From the NCBI GenBank assembly GCA_947474005.1, contig CANJHI010000005.1:1-64000 (forward strand): 64,000 nt of DNA. Reading direction: 5' to 3'. Below, piece after piece: positions 11,444-21,007 of this stretch (the stretch's first letter is position 1; each line of letters opens with the position of its first letter). The translations under genes and the position numbers were made by a program. Under the pieces are notes generated by a model. That model ran no database searches. It was not told the DNA's origin and saw only the letters and a list, made by a program, of their open reading frames with translations. Origin of the DNA: Alphaproteobacteria bacterium (GTDB lineage Bacteria; Pseudomonadota; Alphaproteobacteria; Reyranellales; Reyranellaceae).

Positions 11444-12856
11444 CTAGTGTCCCGCCTCGCCGCCGCTTGTCGCCACGATGGCGTCCACGACGATCTTCAT
11501 TTTCGATCCCAGTGAACCCTTGACCGCGATCACGTCACCGGCCCGAAGTGCCGCGGCGACATCACCCGCGAGCGCTACCGAGTCGGGCCGATGCACACCA
11601 CGCTGTGCCGGCGCCAGGCGCCGCCACAAAGCCTGCATGTGCGGCCCGCACAGGAACACCTGTGCCGCTCCGCTCGTCGCCACGGCATCGGCCAGATCCG
11701 CGTGATAGGCATCGGCATCGGCGCCCTCACCCAGCTCACGCATGTCGCCCAGCGCCAGCATCCGCCGGCCTCCGGGCTTGGGCGCGGTACGCGACAACAC
11801 AGCGAGCATCGCGCGGACCGACACAGGGTTGGCATTGTAGCTCTCGTCGAGCAGTTCGACTGCACCTGACCCGAACTTCAGCATCCGGCGCGCGCCGCGT
11901 CCCGGCGATGCCTTGACACTCGCCAGCGTCGCCGACGCCATCGCCACGTTGGCGCCAAGCGCCTCGACGACGGCAAGCGCCGCCACGCTGTTCAGCGCCC
12001 AATGTTCGCCCGCCGCGCCCAGTCGATACTCGATCCGGCGGCCGTGGATCAAGGCTGTAACGTCGCTGCCAGAATCATGCAGGTCGCAGGCGAGAAGTCG
12101 AGCCTCGGCCTGCCCGCTGCGGCCGAAGCCGACAATGCGGGAAACACCGAAGCGCCGGGCGTGATCCGAAAGGCGGTTATAGTGGCGGCTATCGCGATTG
12201 AGCACGGCGACGGCGCCTTCGGCCATGCCGGCAAACACGCAGCCCTTCTCGTCGGCGATCGCCTCTTCGCTGCCCATGTGTCCGATATGGACTGCACCCA
12301 CGTTGGTGATCACGCCGACATGCGCCTCGACCTGGCGGGCCAGCGGCTCGATCTCGCCGGGGTGATTCATGCCAATCTCGAAGACACCGTAACGCGCCTC
12401 GCGCGGCAGCCGCGCCAGGCTGATCGGAACCCCGACATGGTTGTTGTAGCTTGCCACGCTGGCCGAGGTCGCCGCCTGGGCCGACAGCATGGCGCGCAAC
12501 GCATCCTTGGTGCTGGTCTTGCCGACCGAACCTGTGACGCTCGCGATGCGAGCCTTGCTGCGGCGGCGGCCGGCACGGCCAAGATCGACCAGCGCCTTCA
12601 TCGTGTCGGGAACGCGGATCAACGTGCCCCGAGCACCCTCGACCTCACGCGAGACGACAGCCGCGGCAGCACCGCGCGTCAACGCATCAGCCACGAAGCC
12701 GTGGCCGTCGCTGGTCTCTCCCGCAAGCGCAAAGAAGATGTCGCCCTTGCCGACGGCACGGCTGTCGAAGGTCACGCCGTCCGCCTCGAAGGGCGCGACG
12801 GCTGCGATCGGTGACAGCGCCGCGACGACTTCGTCGGAAGTCCAGAGGGCGCTCAT
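11444..12856 (-). CDS. murF: UDP-N-acetylmuramoyl-tripeptide--D-alanyl-D-alanine ligase
   Basis: 470 aa Mur ligase; GSVGKTSTKDAL, DESYNANPVSVRAML. Confidence 0.95.
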   Translation of the reverse strand: MSALWTSDEVVAALSPIAAVAPFEADGVTFDSRAVGKGDIFFALAGETSDGHGFVADALTRGAAAAVVSREVEGARGTLIRVPDTMKALVDLGRAGRRRSKARIASVTGSVGKTSTKDALRAMLSAQAATSASVASYNNHVGVPISLARLPREARYGVFEIGMNHPGEIEPLARQVEAHVGVITNVGAVHIGHMGSEEAIADEKGCVFAGMAEGAVAVLNRDSRHYNRLSDHARRFGVSRIVGFGRSGQAEARLLACDLHDSGSDVTALIHGRRIEYRLGAAGEHWALNSVAALAVVEALGANVAMASATLASVKASPGRGARRMLKFGSGAVELLDESYNANPVSVRAMLAVLSRTAPKPGGRRMLALGDMRELGEGADADAYHADLADAVATSGAAQVFLCGPHMQALWRRLAPAQRGVHRPDSVALAGDVAAALRAGDVIAVKGSLGSKMKIVVDAIVATSGGEAGH

Positions 12857-14340
12857 GTCAGCGCCTTCCCTGGCGCGGAGAGTCCTGCAAGCTCGCGTGC
12901 GACTTCGGCGTCGTCGAAATGGTGCGTGACGCCCTTCATGGTCTGACCGGTCTCATGACCCTTGCCCGCGATCAGCAGCAGGTCGTCGGCACTGCGGAGG
13001 GCCGCCATGCCGGTTTCGATGGCGACATGCCGGCCGTCGGCGATCTCGGTCCAGTTCCTCCGGTCGGCTGCAATGCCGCGCAGGATCTCCGCCCGGATCG
13101 CTTCGGGCTCCTCGCTGCGCGGGTTGTCGTCGGTGACGATGGTGAGATCGGCGAGCCGGGTGGCGATCTCGCCCATGACCGGCCGCTTGCCGCGGTCGCG
13201 ATCGCCGCCGCAACCGAACACCACGACGAGCTTGCCGCGCGCGAAGGGACGGAGCGTGCGCAGCACGGTCTCCAGCGCCTCCGGCTTGTGGGCGTAGTCG
13301 ACGTAGACGGGCGCACCCGACCGATGACGGGCCACAAGCTGCAGGCGGCCCGGCGCGCCTGTCAGACTGCCGAGCCCGGCCACGGCCCGCGCCGGATCGC
13401 CGCCCGTCGCCACCACGAGGCCAAGAGCCGCGAGCGCATTGGATGCCTGGAAGCCACCGACCAACGGGAGGTCGATCTCATGGCGCGTGCCCAGCACTTC
13501 CATCGTCAGGTGCTGGCCGGTCGACGTCGGATCGTCGGCCAGCAACCGGATGTCGCGGCCCGTCGTGCCATAACTCCAGAAGCGGATGCCGCGCCGCACG
13601 CAGATCGTGGACAGTGCCTCGGCGCGATCGCTGTCGGCATTCACGATCGCCGTGCCGCCGGACGGCAACAGGCTGTCGAACAGTCTCGCCTTGGCGGTGA
13701 AGTAGGCATCCATCGACGAATGGTAGTCGAGGTGCTCGTGCGTGAGGTTGGTGAAGGCCGCCGCCGACAGCTGGACGCCATCGAGGCGATGCTGGTCGAG
13801 ACCGTGGCTCGACGCCTCGATCGCGAGATGGCCAACACCCTCGCTCGCAAGCGTGGCCAGGTCCTCGTGAAGCTGGACGGGATCGGGAGTCGTGAGGCCG
13901 GCCTCACGCGTCAATCCCGGCGAGACGATGCCGAGCGTTCCGACGCTTGCCGCTTTGAGACCAAGCGATGTCCAGAGCTGGCGCACGAAATGAACGGTCG
14001 AAGACTTGCCGTTGGTGCCGGTGACTGCGGCGATGGTTCCGGGCTGCAGGCCGGCGAACGCCGCCGCCATCAACGCCACGCGACGGCGCGGGTTGGCATC
14101 GCGTACGACGACGATGCCGGGATCGAGGGCCGGCAACGGCGCGCCGGAAGCGGCGAGGATCGCCACCGCGCCGCGCCCCACTGCATCAGCGACGAACGCC
14201 GCGCCGTCGTGATGCGCTCCCGGCAGCGCTGCGAAAAGGTAACCGGGCTGGACCTTTCGGGAATCGAGAGTCAGGCCGGCAAGAACGGGATCGCGCGGCG
14301 GCGCGGGAACGGTCGCGGTTTCATGTGCGCTGCGGCGCAT
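12853..14340 (-). CDS. murE: UDP-N-acetylmuramoyl-L-alanyl-D-glutamate--2,6-diaminopimelate ligase
   Basis: GTNGKSSTVHFVRQL, DNPRSEEP motif typical of DAP-adding enzyme; start trimmed to MRRSAHETATVPAPP. Confidence 0.95.
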   Translation of the reverse strand: MRRSAHETATVPAPPRDPVLAGLTLDSRKVQPGYLFAALPGAHHDGAAFVADAVGRGAVAILAASGAPLPALDPGIVVVRDANPRRRVALMAAAFAGLQPGTIAAVTGTNGKSSTVHFVRQLWTSLGLKAASVGTLGIVSPGLTREAGLTTPDPVQLHEDLATLASEGVGHLAIEASSHGLDQHRLDGVQLSAAAFTNLTHEHLDYHSSMDAYFTAKARLFDSLLPSGGTAIVNADSDRAEALSTICVRRGIRFWSYGTTGRDIRLLADDPTSTGQHLTMEVLGTRHEIDLPLVGGFQASNALAALGLVVATGGDPARAVAGLGSLTGAPGRLQLVARHRSGAPVYVDYAHKPEALETVLRTLRPFARGKLVVVFGCGGDRDRGKRPVMGEIATRLADLTIVTDDNPRSEEPEAIRAEILRGIAADRRNWTEIADGRHVAIETGMAALRSADDLLLIAGKGHETGQTMKGVTHHFDDAEVARELAGLSAPGKALT

Positions 14341-14344
14341 GAGC

Positions 14345-16207
14345 TCACTCAGCCGCAACGCGACGCACTCCCACCGCGGGGGCGGACGCGGTCTGCGCTG
14401 GGCCGGGTCGCACGGGCAGAGCCTTGCGCTGCTCGGATCCGCGATGACGCGCGTTCGCGGGCGCGAACTGAGGCGGCACCACCGGCGCGGGCACCGGAGT
14501 CGAGGCGATCTCGAGAGGCGGCAAGCCTTCCTTGAGGTCTCCCGGCAGGATGCCGTACAGCGAGACGATACCTTCGATGATCGCCTTGACCGACGGCGCA
14601 GCCACCCAGCCGGCCGTGGCATAGCCGCCGGTCTCGGGAAGGCCCTTCGGCTCGTCGAGCGAGACGCAAATGACGAATTTCGGATCGTTCATGGGAAACA
14701 TGCCAACGAACGAGCTGATTAGGGCTTTTTGGCGGTAGCCTCCCCGCGACGGCTTTTCGGCCGTACCGGTCTTGCCACCGACCTCGTAGCCCGCGACGTT
14801 GGAATTCTTGCCCGTGCCCTCGACCACGTTCAGCCGCAGCAGTTGGCGCAGGCTCAGCGACGTCTTGGTCTGGATCACGCGCCGGCCCGGATCGCTGGCA
14901 GCGTTCCGCTTCACCAGGCTGGGCTGATAGAGGATGCCGCCGTTGACCACCGCCGCCGACCCCGTCACGAGGTGCAGCGGCGTCACCGAGATGCCGTGCC
15001 CGAAGGCGATGGTCATGGTGTTGATCTTCATCCAGTGGCGCGGGTAGAGCGGAGCCGCCAATTCGGGAAGCTGGGTCGTCAGCGCCTTCAGGAAGCCGAT
15101 CTTGTCGAAGAAGGCGCGCTGGGTCTCGGGACCCATCTCCACCGCCATCTTGGCCGAGGCGATGTTGGACGAATACTTGAAGATCTCCGGTACCGACAGC
15201 GGGCGACGCTGGGCATGGTCGTCGTTGATCGTGAAGCGGTCGATCTTGATGGGCGAGGTCGCGTCGAAGACGCTGGTCATCGTCACCCGGCCCGTGTCGA
15301 GCGCCATCGCCGTATTGAAGATCTTGAAGGTCGAGCCCTGCTCGTAGACGCCGAGCGTGGCGCGGTTGAACAGCGCCTCGTTGGTCAGCGTCTTGGTGCT
15401 GTTGGGATCGAATGTCGGCAGCGACGCCATGGCGAGGATCTCGCCGTTGGTCGCATCCATGACGATGGCGGTGGCACCGATCGCCGAGAATTTCTGGGCG
15501 GCGCGTGCGATCTCGCGCTCGACCATGCGCTGCAGCCTGAGGTCGATCGACAGCTGTACAGTCTCGCCACTCTGCAGCTGCTGGTCGAAGTAGCGCTCGA
15601 CTCCGGCCAGTCCTGCATTGTCGACGCTGGCGTAGCCCATGATGTGCGCTGCGGCCGACCCCTGCGGGTAGATGCGCCGCTCCTCGGCCTGGAATTCGAG
15701 GCCGGGAATACCGAGACGATTGACGAGGTTGTGCTCGCGCGGGCTGAGGCCGCGCTTGACCCAGACGAAGGTCTTGTCGCCCTCGAGCTTTTCCCTGACG
15801 TCGTCGTACTTCAGGTCCGGCAAGGCGGTGACGATCTTGCGTGCCGCATCCTGGGGATCGAGCAGCAGACGCGGATTTACGAAGGCCGACATCACCGGCA
15901 CCGACGTCGCGAGCACCGCGCCATTTCGATCGACGATGTCGGCGCGCTCCGACTGGATCGAACCACCGCGCGCCGCCACGCGCTGAGTCGGCTCGGCCCC
16001 GTCGCGCAGCAGCGAGACGTAGCCCATGCGCAAGCCGACCGCGACGAACGCGATCGCGAAGATCGCCGAAGCGATGACGAGCCTCTGCCGGGCCGTTTCC
16101 TGCGCATCGCCCTTGAGGCGATCCTGCGGCGACCCGTAACGCGCGCCGGCCGCCGCGTTTACCGCGGCGGCCGGGTCGGGCGAGCCAGACTTGCGCCACA
16201 GCCTCAC
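14345..16207 (-). CDS. ftsI: Peptidoglycan D,D-transpeptidase FtsI (PBP3)
   Basis: 620 aa; EQGSTFKIFNTA (SxxK), YSSNIASAKMA (SxN), GGKTGTAEKP (KTG). Confidence 0.95.
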   Translation of the reverse strand: MRLWRKSGSPDPAAAVNAAAGARYGSPQDRLKGDAQETARQRLVIASAIFAIAFVAVGLRMGYVSLLRDGAEPTQRVAARGGSIQSERADIVDRNGAVLATSVPVMSAFVNPRLLLDPQDAARKIVTALPDLKYDDVREKLEGDKTFVWVKRGLSPREHNLVNRLGIPGLEFQAEERRIYPQGSAAAHIMGYASVDNAGLAGVERYFDQQLQSGETVQLSIDLRLQRMVEREIARAAQKFSAIGATAIVMDATNGEILAMASLPTFDPNSTKTLTNEALFNRATLGVYEQGSTFKIFNTAMALDTGRVTMTSVFDATSPIKIDRFTINDDHAQRRPLSVPEIFKYSSNIASAKMAVEMGPETQRAFFDKIGFLKALTTQLPELAAPLYPRHWMKINTMTIAFGHGISVTPLHLVTGSAAVVNGGILYQPSLVKRNAASDPGRRVIQTKTSLSLRQLLRLNVVEGTGKNSNVAGYEVGGKTGTAEKPSRGGYRQKALISSFVGMFPMNDPKFVICVSLDEPKGLPETGGYATAGWVAAPSVKAIIEGIVSLYGILPGDLKEGLPPLEIASTPVPAPVVPPQFAPANARHRGSEQRKALPVRPGPAQTASAPAVGVRRVAAE

Positions 16208-16755
16208 CGACGTCCTCCATCATTTCGCGAGAGGATTTCATCGATCGAAGCCGCGACGCTCTGGTTGTCGCCTACCGGACCCGATGTTGCCGGCTCTTGG
16301 ATTGAGGCCGGTCGAGGGGGCGTCGTGGGTCCGGTGGAACGCCCTGGAGGGGGTGCGGAGGCCGGCGAGGGGCTGCCGGCCTCCGCTGCGACGCGACCAC
16401 CACCGGGCAAAGTCGACGAGGGGACGTCGTTGCCCGTACGTGGGGGGGAAGGGAGTGGTGGATCGCGCCGCGGGGGGACAGATTCGGATTTGAGCGAGTC
16501 GAGCCGGATGACCTGCTTGATCGAGGCCTGCTCGAGCTTGAGATGTTTCAGGGCGAGCTTTTCGATGCGCTCGGCCTCGTTGAGGTGAGCCCATTCGACC
16601 CGCAGAATGTGCGTGGCCTGCTGGCTCTCGACGATCTTGTAGTTGGTGCGGTCGATCCGCTCCTCGAGGTCCTGCACCTTGTACTTGACGGTGAACAGGC
16701 CCACCGCCGTGGCAACGGCGGCGATCGACCAGAAGACGAGCCCGCGATGGATCAT
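16204..16755 (-). CDS. ftsL: FtsL-like cell division protein with extended proline-rich C-terminus
   Basis: Short TM plus coiled-coil ([24 protein letters not shown]) between rsmH and ftsI; unusual Pro/Gly-rich tail. Confidence 0.85.
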   Translation of the reverse strand: MIHRGLVFWSIAAVATAVGLFTVKYKVQDLEERIDRTNYKIVESQQATHILRVEWAHLNEAERIEKLALKHLKLEQASIKQVIRLDSLKSESVPPRRDPPLPSPPRTGNDVPSSTLPGGGRVAAEAGSPSPASAPPPGRSTGPTTPPRPASIQEPATSGPVGDNQSVAASIDEILSRNDGGRR

Positions 16756-17696
16756 GCGCGGCCTCCGGGAACGCCGAGCTTCTCGGCGACACGCAGACGG
16801 GCCGAGCGGGCGCGCGGATTGGCGGCCACTTCGGACTCCGTCGGCAGCACCGGCCTGCGCGTGAGGTCGCGCAGCGTGGCCTCGCGTTCGATGGCGCGCG
16901 GCGGCGCATGGCGCGACGGGCTGGGCGTGCGACCGGCGCGCGCGCGCACGAATTCCTTGACCGCGCGGTCTTCCAGCGAATGGAACGACACCACGGCGAG
17001 GCGGCCGCCCGGCGCCAGGACGGACTCGGCCGCGGCGAGGCCGCGTTCCAGTTCGCCCAGTTCGTCGTTCACGGCAATACGCAACGCCTGGAAGGCTCTT
17101 GTCGCGGGATCGCTCTCATCCTTCGCCGAGGGACCCACGGCGCGGCGCACGATCTCGGCCAATTCGCCGGTCGTCTCGATTCGCTTGATCTTGCGGGCCT
17201 CGACGATGGCGCGCGCGACCCGACGGCTGCGGCGCTCCTCGCCGTAACGCCAGAAGATGTCGGCGAGTTCCACCTCGTCCGCCTCGTTCACGAGGTCCGC
17301 CGCGGACGGGCCGCGCTTCTCCATGCGCATGTCGAGCGGGCCATTGCCGCGAAAGGAGAAGCCGCGTTCGGCGCGATCGAACTGCATCGACGAGACACCG
17401 AGATCGAGCGTCACGCCATCGACATCCTCGACGCCTTCGGCCGACAACAGTTCCGCCATATCGCCGAAGCGACCCTCGATCAGCCGCAGCCGCGGCGCGT
17501 AACGCTCGGCCAACGCCTGGCCGGCGGCAATCGCATCGGGATCGCGATCGATGGCGATTACCCGGCAGTCGGCGCGATCCAGCATCGCGGCGGTGTAACC
17601 GCCGCCGCCGAAGGTGCCGTCGACGTAGCGGCCGCCATCGCGCGGCTCGAGTGCATCGATCACTTCAAGGGCGAGCACGGGAACATGTCCGCTCAT
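16752..17696 (-). CDS. rsmH: 16S rRNA (cytosine(1402)-N(4))-methyltransferase
   Basis: [39 protein letters not shown]; start trimmed to overlap mraZ stop. Confidence 0.96.
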   Translation of the reverse strand: MSGHVPVLALEVIDALEPRDGGRYVDGTFGGGGYTAAMLDRADCRVIAIDRDPDAIAAGQALAERYAPRLRLIEGRFGDMAELLSAEGVEDVDGVTLDLGVSSMQFDRAERGFSFRGNGPLDMRMEKRGPSAADLVNEADEVELADIFWRYGEERRSRRVARAIVEARKIKRIETTGELAEIVRRAVGPSAKDESDPATRAFQALRIAVNDELGELERGLAAAESVLAPGGRLAVVSFHSLEDRAVKEFVRARAGRTPSPSRHAPPRAIEREATLRDLTRRPVLPTESEVAANPRARSARLRVAEKLGVPGGRA

Positions 17697-18172
17697 GCGT
17701 CGCTCCCGCCGAGGCTGCGCACGAAGGCCGCCATCTTGTCGCGGTCGCCGTCGCGGCGGGCCTGCCAGCGCATGGGATTCCACATCTGGAACTTGTCGCC
17801 CTTGCCGACCAGCATGACGCCCGCATCGGCTTCCAGCGCCTGCGCGAATTCCGCCGGCATGGAAAAGCGGCCGTCCGGCTCCATCGCGATGGTGCGGGCG
17901 CTGGCCGAGAGATAGCCGGCAGGGTCGAAGGCCTCGTCGTCGAGCGCCACCTTGAGCGACCCCTTGGGACCGAGCGCCTCGGCGCGCAGCCGCTCCAGCA
18001 TGGCGTCGAAGCCCGCGCGCGAGTTTCCGTTCACGACGCCCGGTACGTTGGGTGAGTGATAGAGGACGAAGGCACCGCGGTCGTCGGCCGGCAGCTCGTC
18101 GCGGAAGGCTGCGGGCAACAACACCCGGCCTTTTTTGTCGAGCTTGATCAGGATTTCGGACCGAAAGGCCAC
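17693..18172 (-). CDS. mraZ: Transcriptional regulator MraZ
   Basis: 159 aa, two AbrB-like halves ([30 protein letters not shown]). Confidence 0.95.
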   Translation of the reverse strand: MAFRSEILIKLDKKGRVLLPAAFRDELPADDRGAFVLYHSPNVPGVVNGNSRAGFDAMLERLRAEALGPKGSLKVALDDEAFDPAGYLSASARTIAMEPDGRFSMPAEFAQALEADAGVMLVGKGDKFQMWNPMRWQARRDGDRDKMAAFVRSLGGSDA

Positions 18173-18218
18173 GACCCCTGTCCCCCTAAATCCACGGCAG
18201 GTGCCCCACGCCCCTGCG

Positions 18219-18266
18219 TTTCCCTGCTTACGGGATGATATGGGATATCATGGGATATTCAGGGAA
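18219..18266. promoter_or_regulatory. Putative MraZ-binding repeats: four GGGAT/GGGAA units at 10-bp period
   Basis: GGGAT at 18232, 18242 and 18252, GGGAA at 18262, flanked by TTCCCTG/CAGGGAA; located 60-95 bp upstream of the mraZ start; MraZ is known to bind tandem TGGGN-type repeats. Confidence 0.65.
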
Positions 18267-18312
18267 GCAATGTTGAAAAGCAGGATTCGGTGAGGAATCT
18301 GAAGACGTTAGC

Positions 18313-18328
18313 CACAATATGTATTGTG
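18313..18328. promoter_or_regulatory. Palindrome CACAATA-TG-TATTGTG, putative operator upstream of mraZ
   Basis: Perfect 7-bp inverted repeat with 2-bp spacer; additional CACAATA half-site at 18346-18352. Confidence 0.4.
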
Positions 18329-18384
18329 CACCATTGGCCGAAAACCACAATAGGTTGAGAATTTGCCCGATTCGAGCAACAAAG

Positions 18385-18810
18385 GCGGGTCAGACGGCCT
18401 GTAAGCCGGGTTCTGTCCACGCCCCCGGCAAGCCGGGGACGATGGATGGCCATTCCTCTGGGACGTCCGTTACCGAACGCCTCGCGCGACCGACCCGGAC
18501 GACGACGCGGAAACACCGCTGCCGGTTGCCCGGCATGTCGCCCCTATTTGGTCTTGCTCCCGGTGGGGTTTGCCATGCCGCTTCCGTTGCCGGTCGCGCG
18601 GTGGGCTCTTACCCCACCGTTTCACCCTTGCCTGGCTGGTTTACCGCTCGAAAGCGGGCCAACCCGGCGGTCTGTTTTCTGTGGCACTTTCCCTGGGGTC
18701 GCCCCCGCCGGACGTTATCCGGCACCGTGTCTCCGTGGAGCCCGGACTTTCCTCACCATCGCGGTTGCCCGCGACAGCGCAGCCATCCAGCCGTCTGACC
18801 CACGGCCCTA
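18385..18810 (-). ncRNA. rnpB: RNase P RNA component (class A)
   Basis: Minus strand has GGTGAGGAAAGTCCGGGCTCCAC near the 5' end, GGGTGAAACGGTGGGGTAAGAGCCCACCGC, and GACAGAACCCGGCTTACAGGCCGTCTGACCC near the 3' end: conserved bacterial RNase P RNA blocks; ends approximate. Confidence 0.95.
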
Positions 18811-18811
18811 G

Positions 18812-19501
18812 CTAGGCGGCTCCCCCGACCTGGTCAAGCAGGCCGGCCAGCCGCGTCCGCGTCTCGGGGTCGGCCATGCCGTCGACTTGGGTCGGCCGGA
18901 AATGCCGCTGGAAAGCTTTCACGATGTCTTTGGGGGGCACTGCGATTGGCGGCGCATAGCCGAAGCGCTGGAGGGCCTTGTGGAAGTCGCCGTCGAGAGG
19001 CCGTCCCCCGGCTCTCGGCCAGAGCCCGACACCGGCGGCGGCCAGGTCCATCCACGGAAAGCGAAGGCCGGGATCGATCTTCCGCTTGGGTGCGATGTCG
19101 GAATGGCCCACGATATTGCGTGGTTCGATCGTCGGATGGCGCGCCATAATGCCCTTGCAGAGTTCAATCAACGCCGCGATCTGGCGCGGCGGATAGTCGT
19201 GGCGATCGCCGTGCAGGTTCACGATCTCGATACCAATCGACGTGGTGTTGAGCGCCTCGCGACCGCGCCAATGCGAACGGCCGGCGTGCCAGGCGGTGCG
19301 ATCCTCCGGCACCAGGCGATAGGCTGTGCCGTCCTCCGCCAGGACATAGTGTGAACTAACGCGATGCTCGCGCGCACCATCGCAAAGGATGTCGAGCGAC
19401 TCCTGCAGCGGCAGTTCGGTGTAGTGCAGGACCAGGATATCGACGACCACACCATCGGGCCGCGGCGCGTGATTGGGCGACGGCTGGTCGACGATGTTCA
19501 C
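18812..19501 (-). CDS. N-acetylmuramoyl-L-alanine amidase (AmpD/AmiD type)
   Basis: 229 aa; VLHYTELP, SSHYVLAEDGTAYRLVPEDRTAWHAG, VGHSDIAPKRKIDPG; C-terminal peptidoglycan-binding-like region. Confidence 0.92.
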   Translation of the reverse strand: MNIVDQPSPNHAPRPDGVVVDILVLHYTELPLQESLDILCDGAREHRVSSHYVLAEDGTAYRLVPEDRTAWHAGRSHWRGREALNTTSIGIEIVNLHGDRHDYPPRQIAALIELCKGIMARHPTIEPRNIVGHSDIAPKRKIDPGLRFPWMDLAAAGVGLWPRAGGRPLDGDFHKALQRFGYAPPIAVPPKDIVKAFQRHFRPTQVDGMADPETRTRLAGLLDQVGGAA

Positions 19502-19503
19502 GG

Positions 19504-20217
19504 TCAGGCGGCAACGAGGCCGCGTTGGCGCCGCAGGCGGTCGTAGGCGTCGTTGATCAGCGCGAGCTTACGGGTCGCCATGGTGATCGCCTCCTCCGGC
19601 AGGCCCTGGGCGATCAGCCGGTCGGGATGATTGGCGCGGACCTGGCGCAGCCAGGCGTCGCGGATCTGCTCGTCGGTCGCGATCGGATCGATGCCCAGAA
19701 TGATGCAGGGCTCGCATTCGACGACGCCCGATGCCGCGGCCTTGGCGCGCTCGAAGCGGGCGCTGTCGAGGCCGAAGATGCGCGCCACCTTGGCGAGATA
19801 GTCGGCTTCCGCCACATCGACCTTGCCGTCCGCGCGCGCGATGCTGAAGAGGCCCTCGATCACCCCTTCGAGGATTTCGGGTGCGTCGGGGAAGAGATCG
19901 GCCACCTGACGCGCGTAGGTCTCGAAACCTGCGACATCGCGCTTGGCGAGATCGAAGAAGCGCTCAACGTTGCGCTCCTCGCCGGGCGGTATCTGGAAGA
20001 ATTCGCGGAAGGCCGCGACCTCCACGTCGGAAACCTCTCCGTCAGCCCGCGCCATCTTGGCGCCAAGTGCGATCACGCCGATGGTGAAGCCGATCTGGCG
20101 CAAGCCGGGATGCACGCTCTCATCCGTCTCGGGCGGCGCCATGCCAAGCAGCGCGCCGATCGGCCCGCCGATCCCGAGTTGTGCCGCCTTGTCCGCAATG
20201 ATGTCCCAGATCCTCAT
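19504..20217 (-). CDS. TerB-domain / DnaJ-domain (DjlA-like) protein
   Basis: 237 aa; acidic TerB helical domain and C-terminal J domain with HPD motif (RANHPDRLIAQGLP). Confidence 0.88.
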   Translation of the reverse strand: MRIWDIIADKAAQLGIGGPIGALLGMAPPETDESVHPGLRQIGFTIGVIALGAKMARADGEVSDVEVAAFREFFQIPPGEERNVERFFDLAKRDVAGFETYARQVADLFPDAPEILEGVIEGLFSIARADGKVDVAEADYLAKVARIFGLDSARFERAKAAASGVVECEPCIILGIDPIATDEQIRDAWLRQVRANHPDRLIAQGLPEEAITMATRKLALINDAYDRLRRQRGLVAA

Positions 20218-20227
20218 GTCCGCTCGC

Positions 20228-20958
20228 TTACAACATCAGGGAACCGATCGCCACGCCGACCAGGAGACAGAGGGCGAGGCGCCGGTAGAAACGTTCGCTC
20301 GCCAATGGAAACAGCCGCCCACCAATGATACCGCCCAAAATGACCGCCGGCGCCAGAAAGAGGGCCTGCACGCCCGTATTCCAGCCGATCAGGCCGCGCG
20401 AAGCGAACATCGCCGTCGCCGCCAGGTCGACGAAGACGAAGTAAGTCGTGAGGTTGGCCCGCACGCGCGTCACCGTCTCCTGGCCGGCGAGATAGTAGAA
20501 AGCGATCGGCGGACCTGCCATGCCCGATAGGCCGTTGAGGAAGCCGCTGACGGCACCGGCAGCGAGTGTCGTGGCCGGGCGCGGCTGGCCAGGATAGCGC
20601 CAGCCACTCGCCAGCAACGCTACGGCCGTGAGCACGATGGCGGAAATCGCCCAGCGCATTGGCTCAGGATCGGCGAGCGTCAGCACGAAATTACCGGCCG
20701 GCACGAAGACCACAGCACCAACCATGAGCAACGCGATCCGGGGCCAATCGACATACCGCACCACGGACGGCAACAGCGGCAGGACGACTGCGATCTCGAG
20801 TATCAGGCAGAGCGCGATGCCGACCGCCGGCCCATAGAGGGCGGAAAACACCGGAGTCATCACCATCGCCGCGCCAAAACCGGCAAAGCCCCGCACTATG
20901 CCTGCAATGCAAGCAACGGCTGCGGAAACGAGGAAGGAAAGAGCCAACAGATCAGGCA
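20228..20958 (-). CDS. Sulfite exporter TauE/SafE (TSUP) family membrane protein
   Basis: [36 protein letters not shown]... polytopic; start trimmed from a 969-aa ORF whose N-terminal part is antisense to uvrB. Confidence 0.88.
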
Positions 20959-21007
20959 TGCGGAGGGCCACGCTAGCATTGCCGGAACGCAGGCCGCGCA
21001 TCATATA

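Noticed and set aside
14729-16588. 619-aa plus-strand ORF antisense to ftsI/ftsL
   Set aside because: Antisense to conserved PBP3 motifs; no recognisable domain.
18319-18815. ORFs of 159, 121 and 81 aa on the plus strand
   Set aside because: They lie opposite rnpB, whose conserved RNA blocks are clear; spurious ORFs over RNase P RNA are a well-known annotation error.
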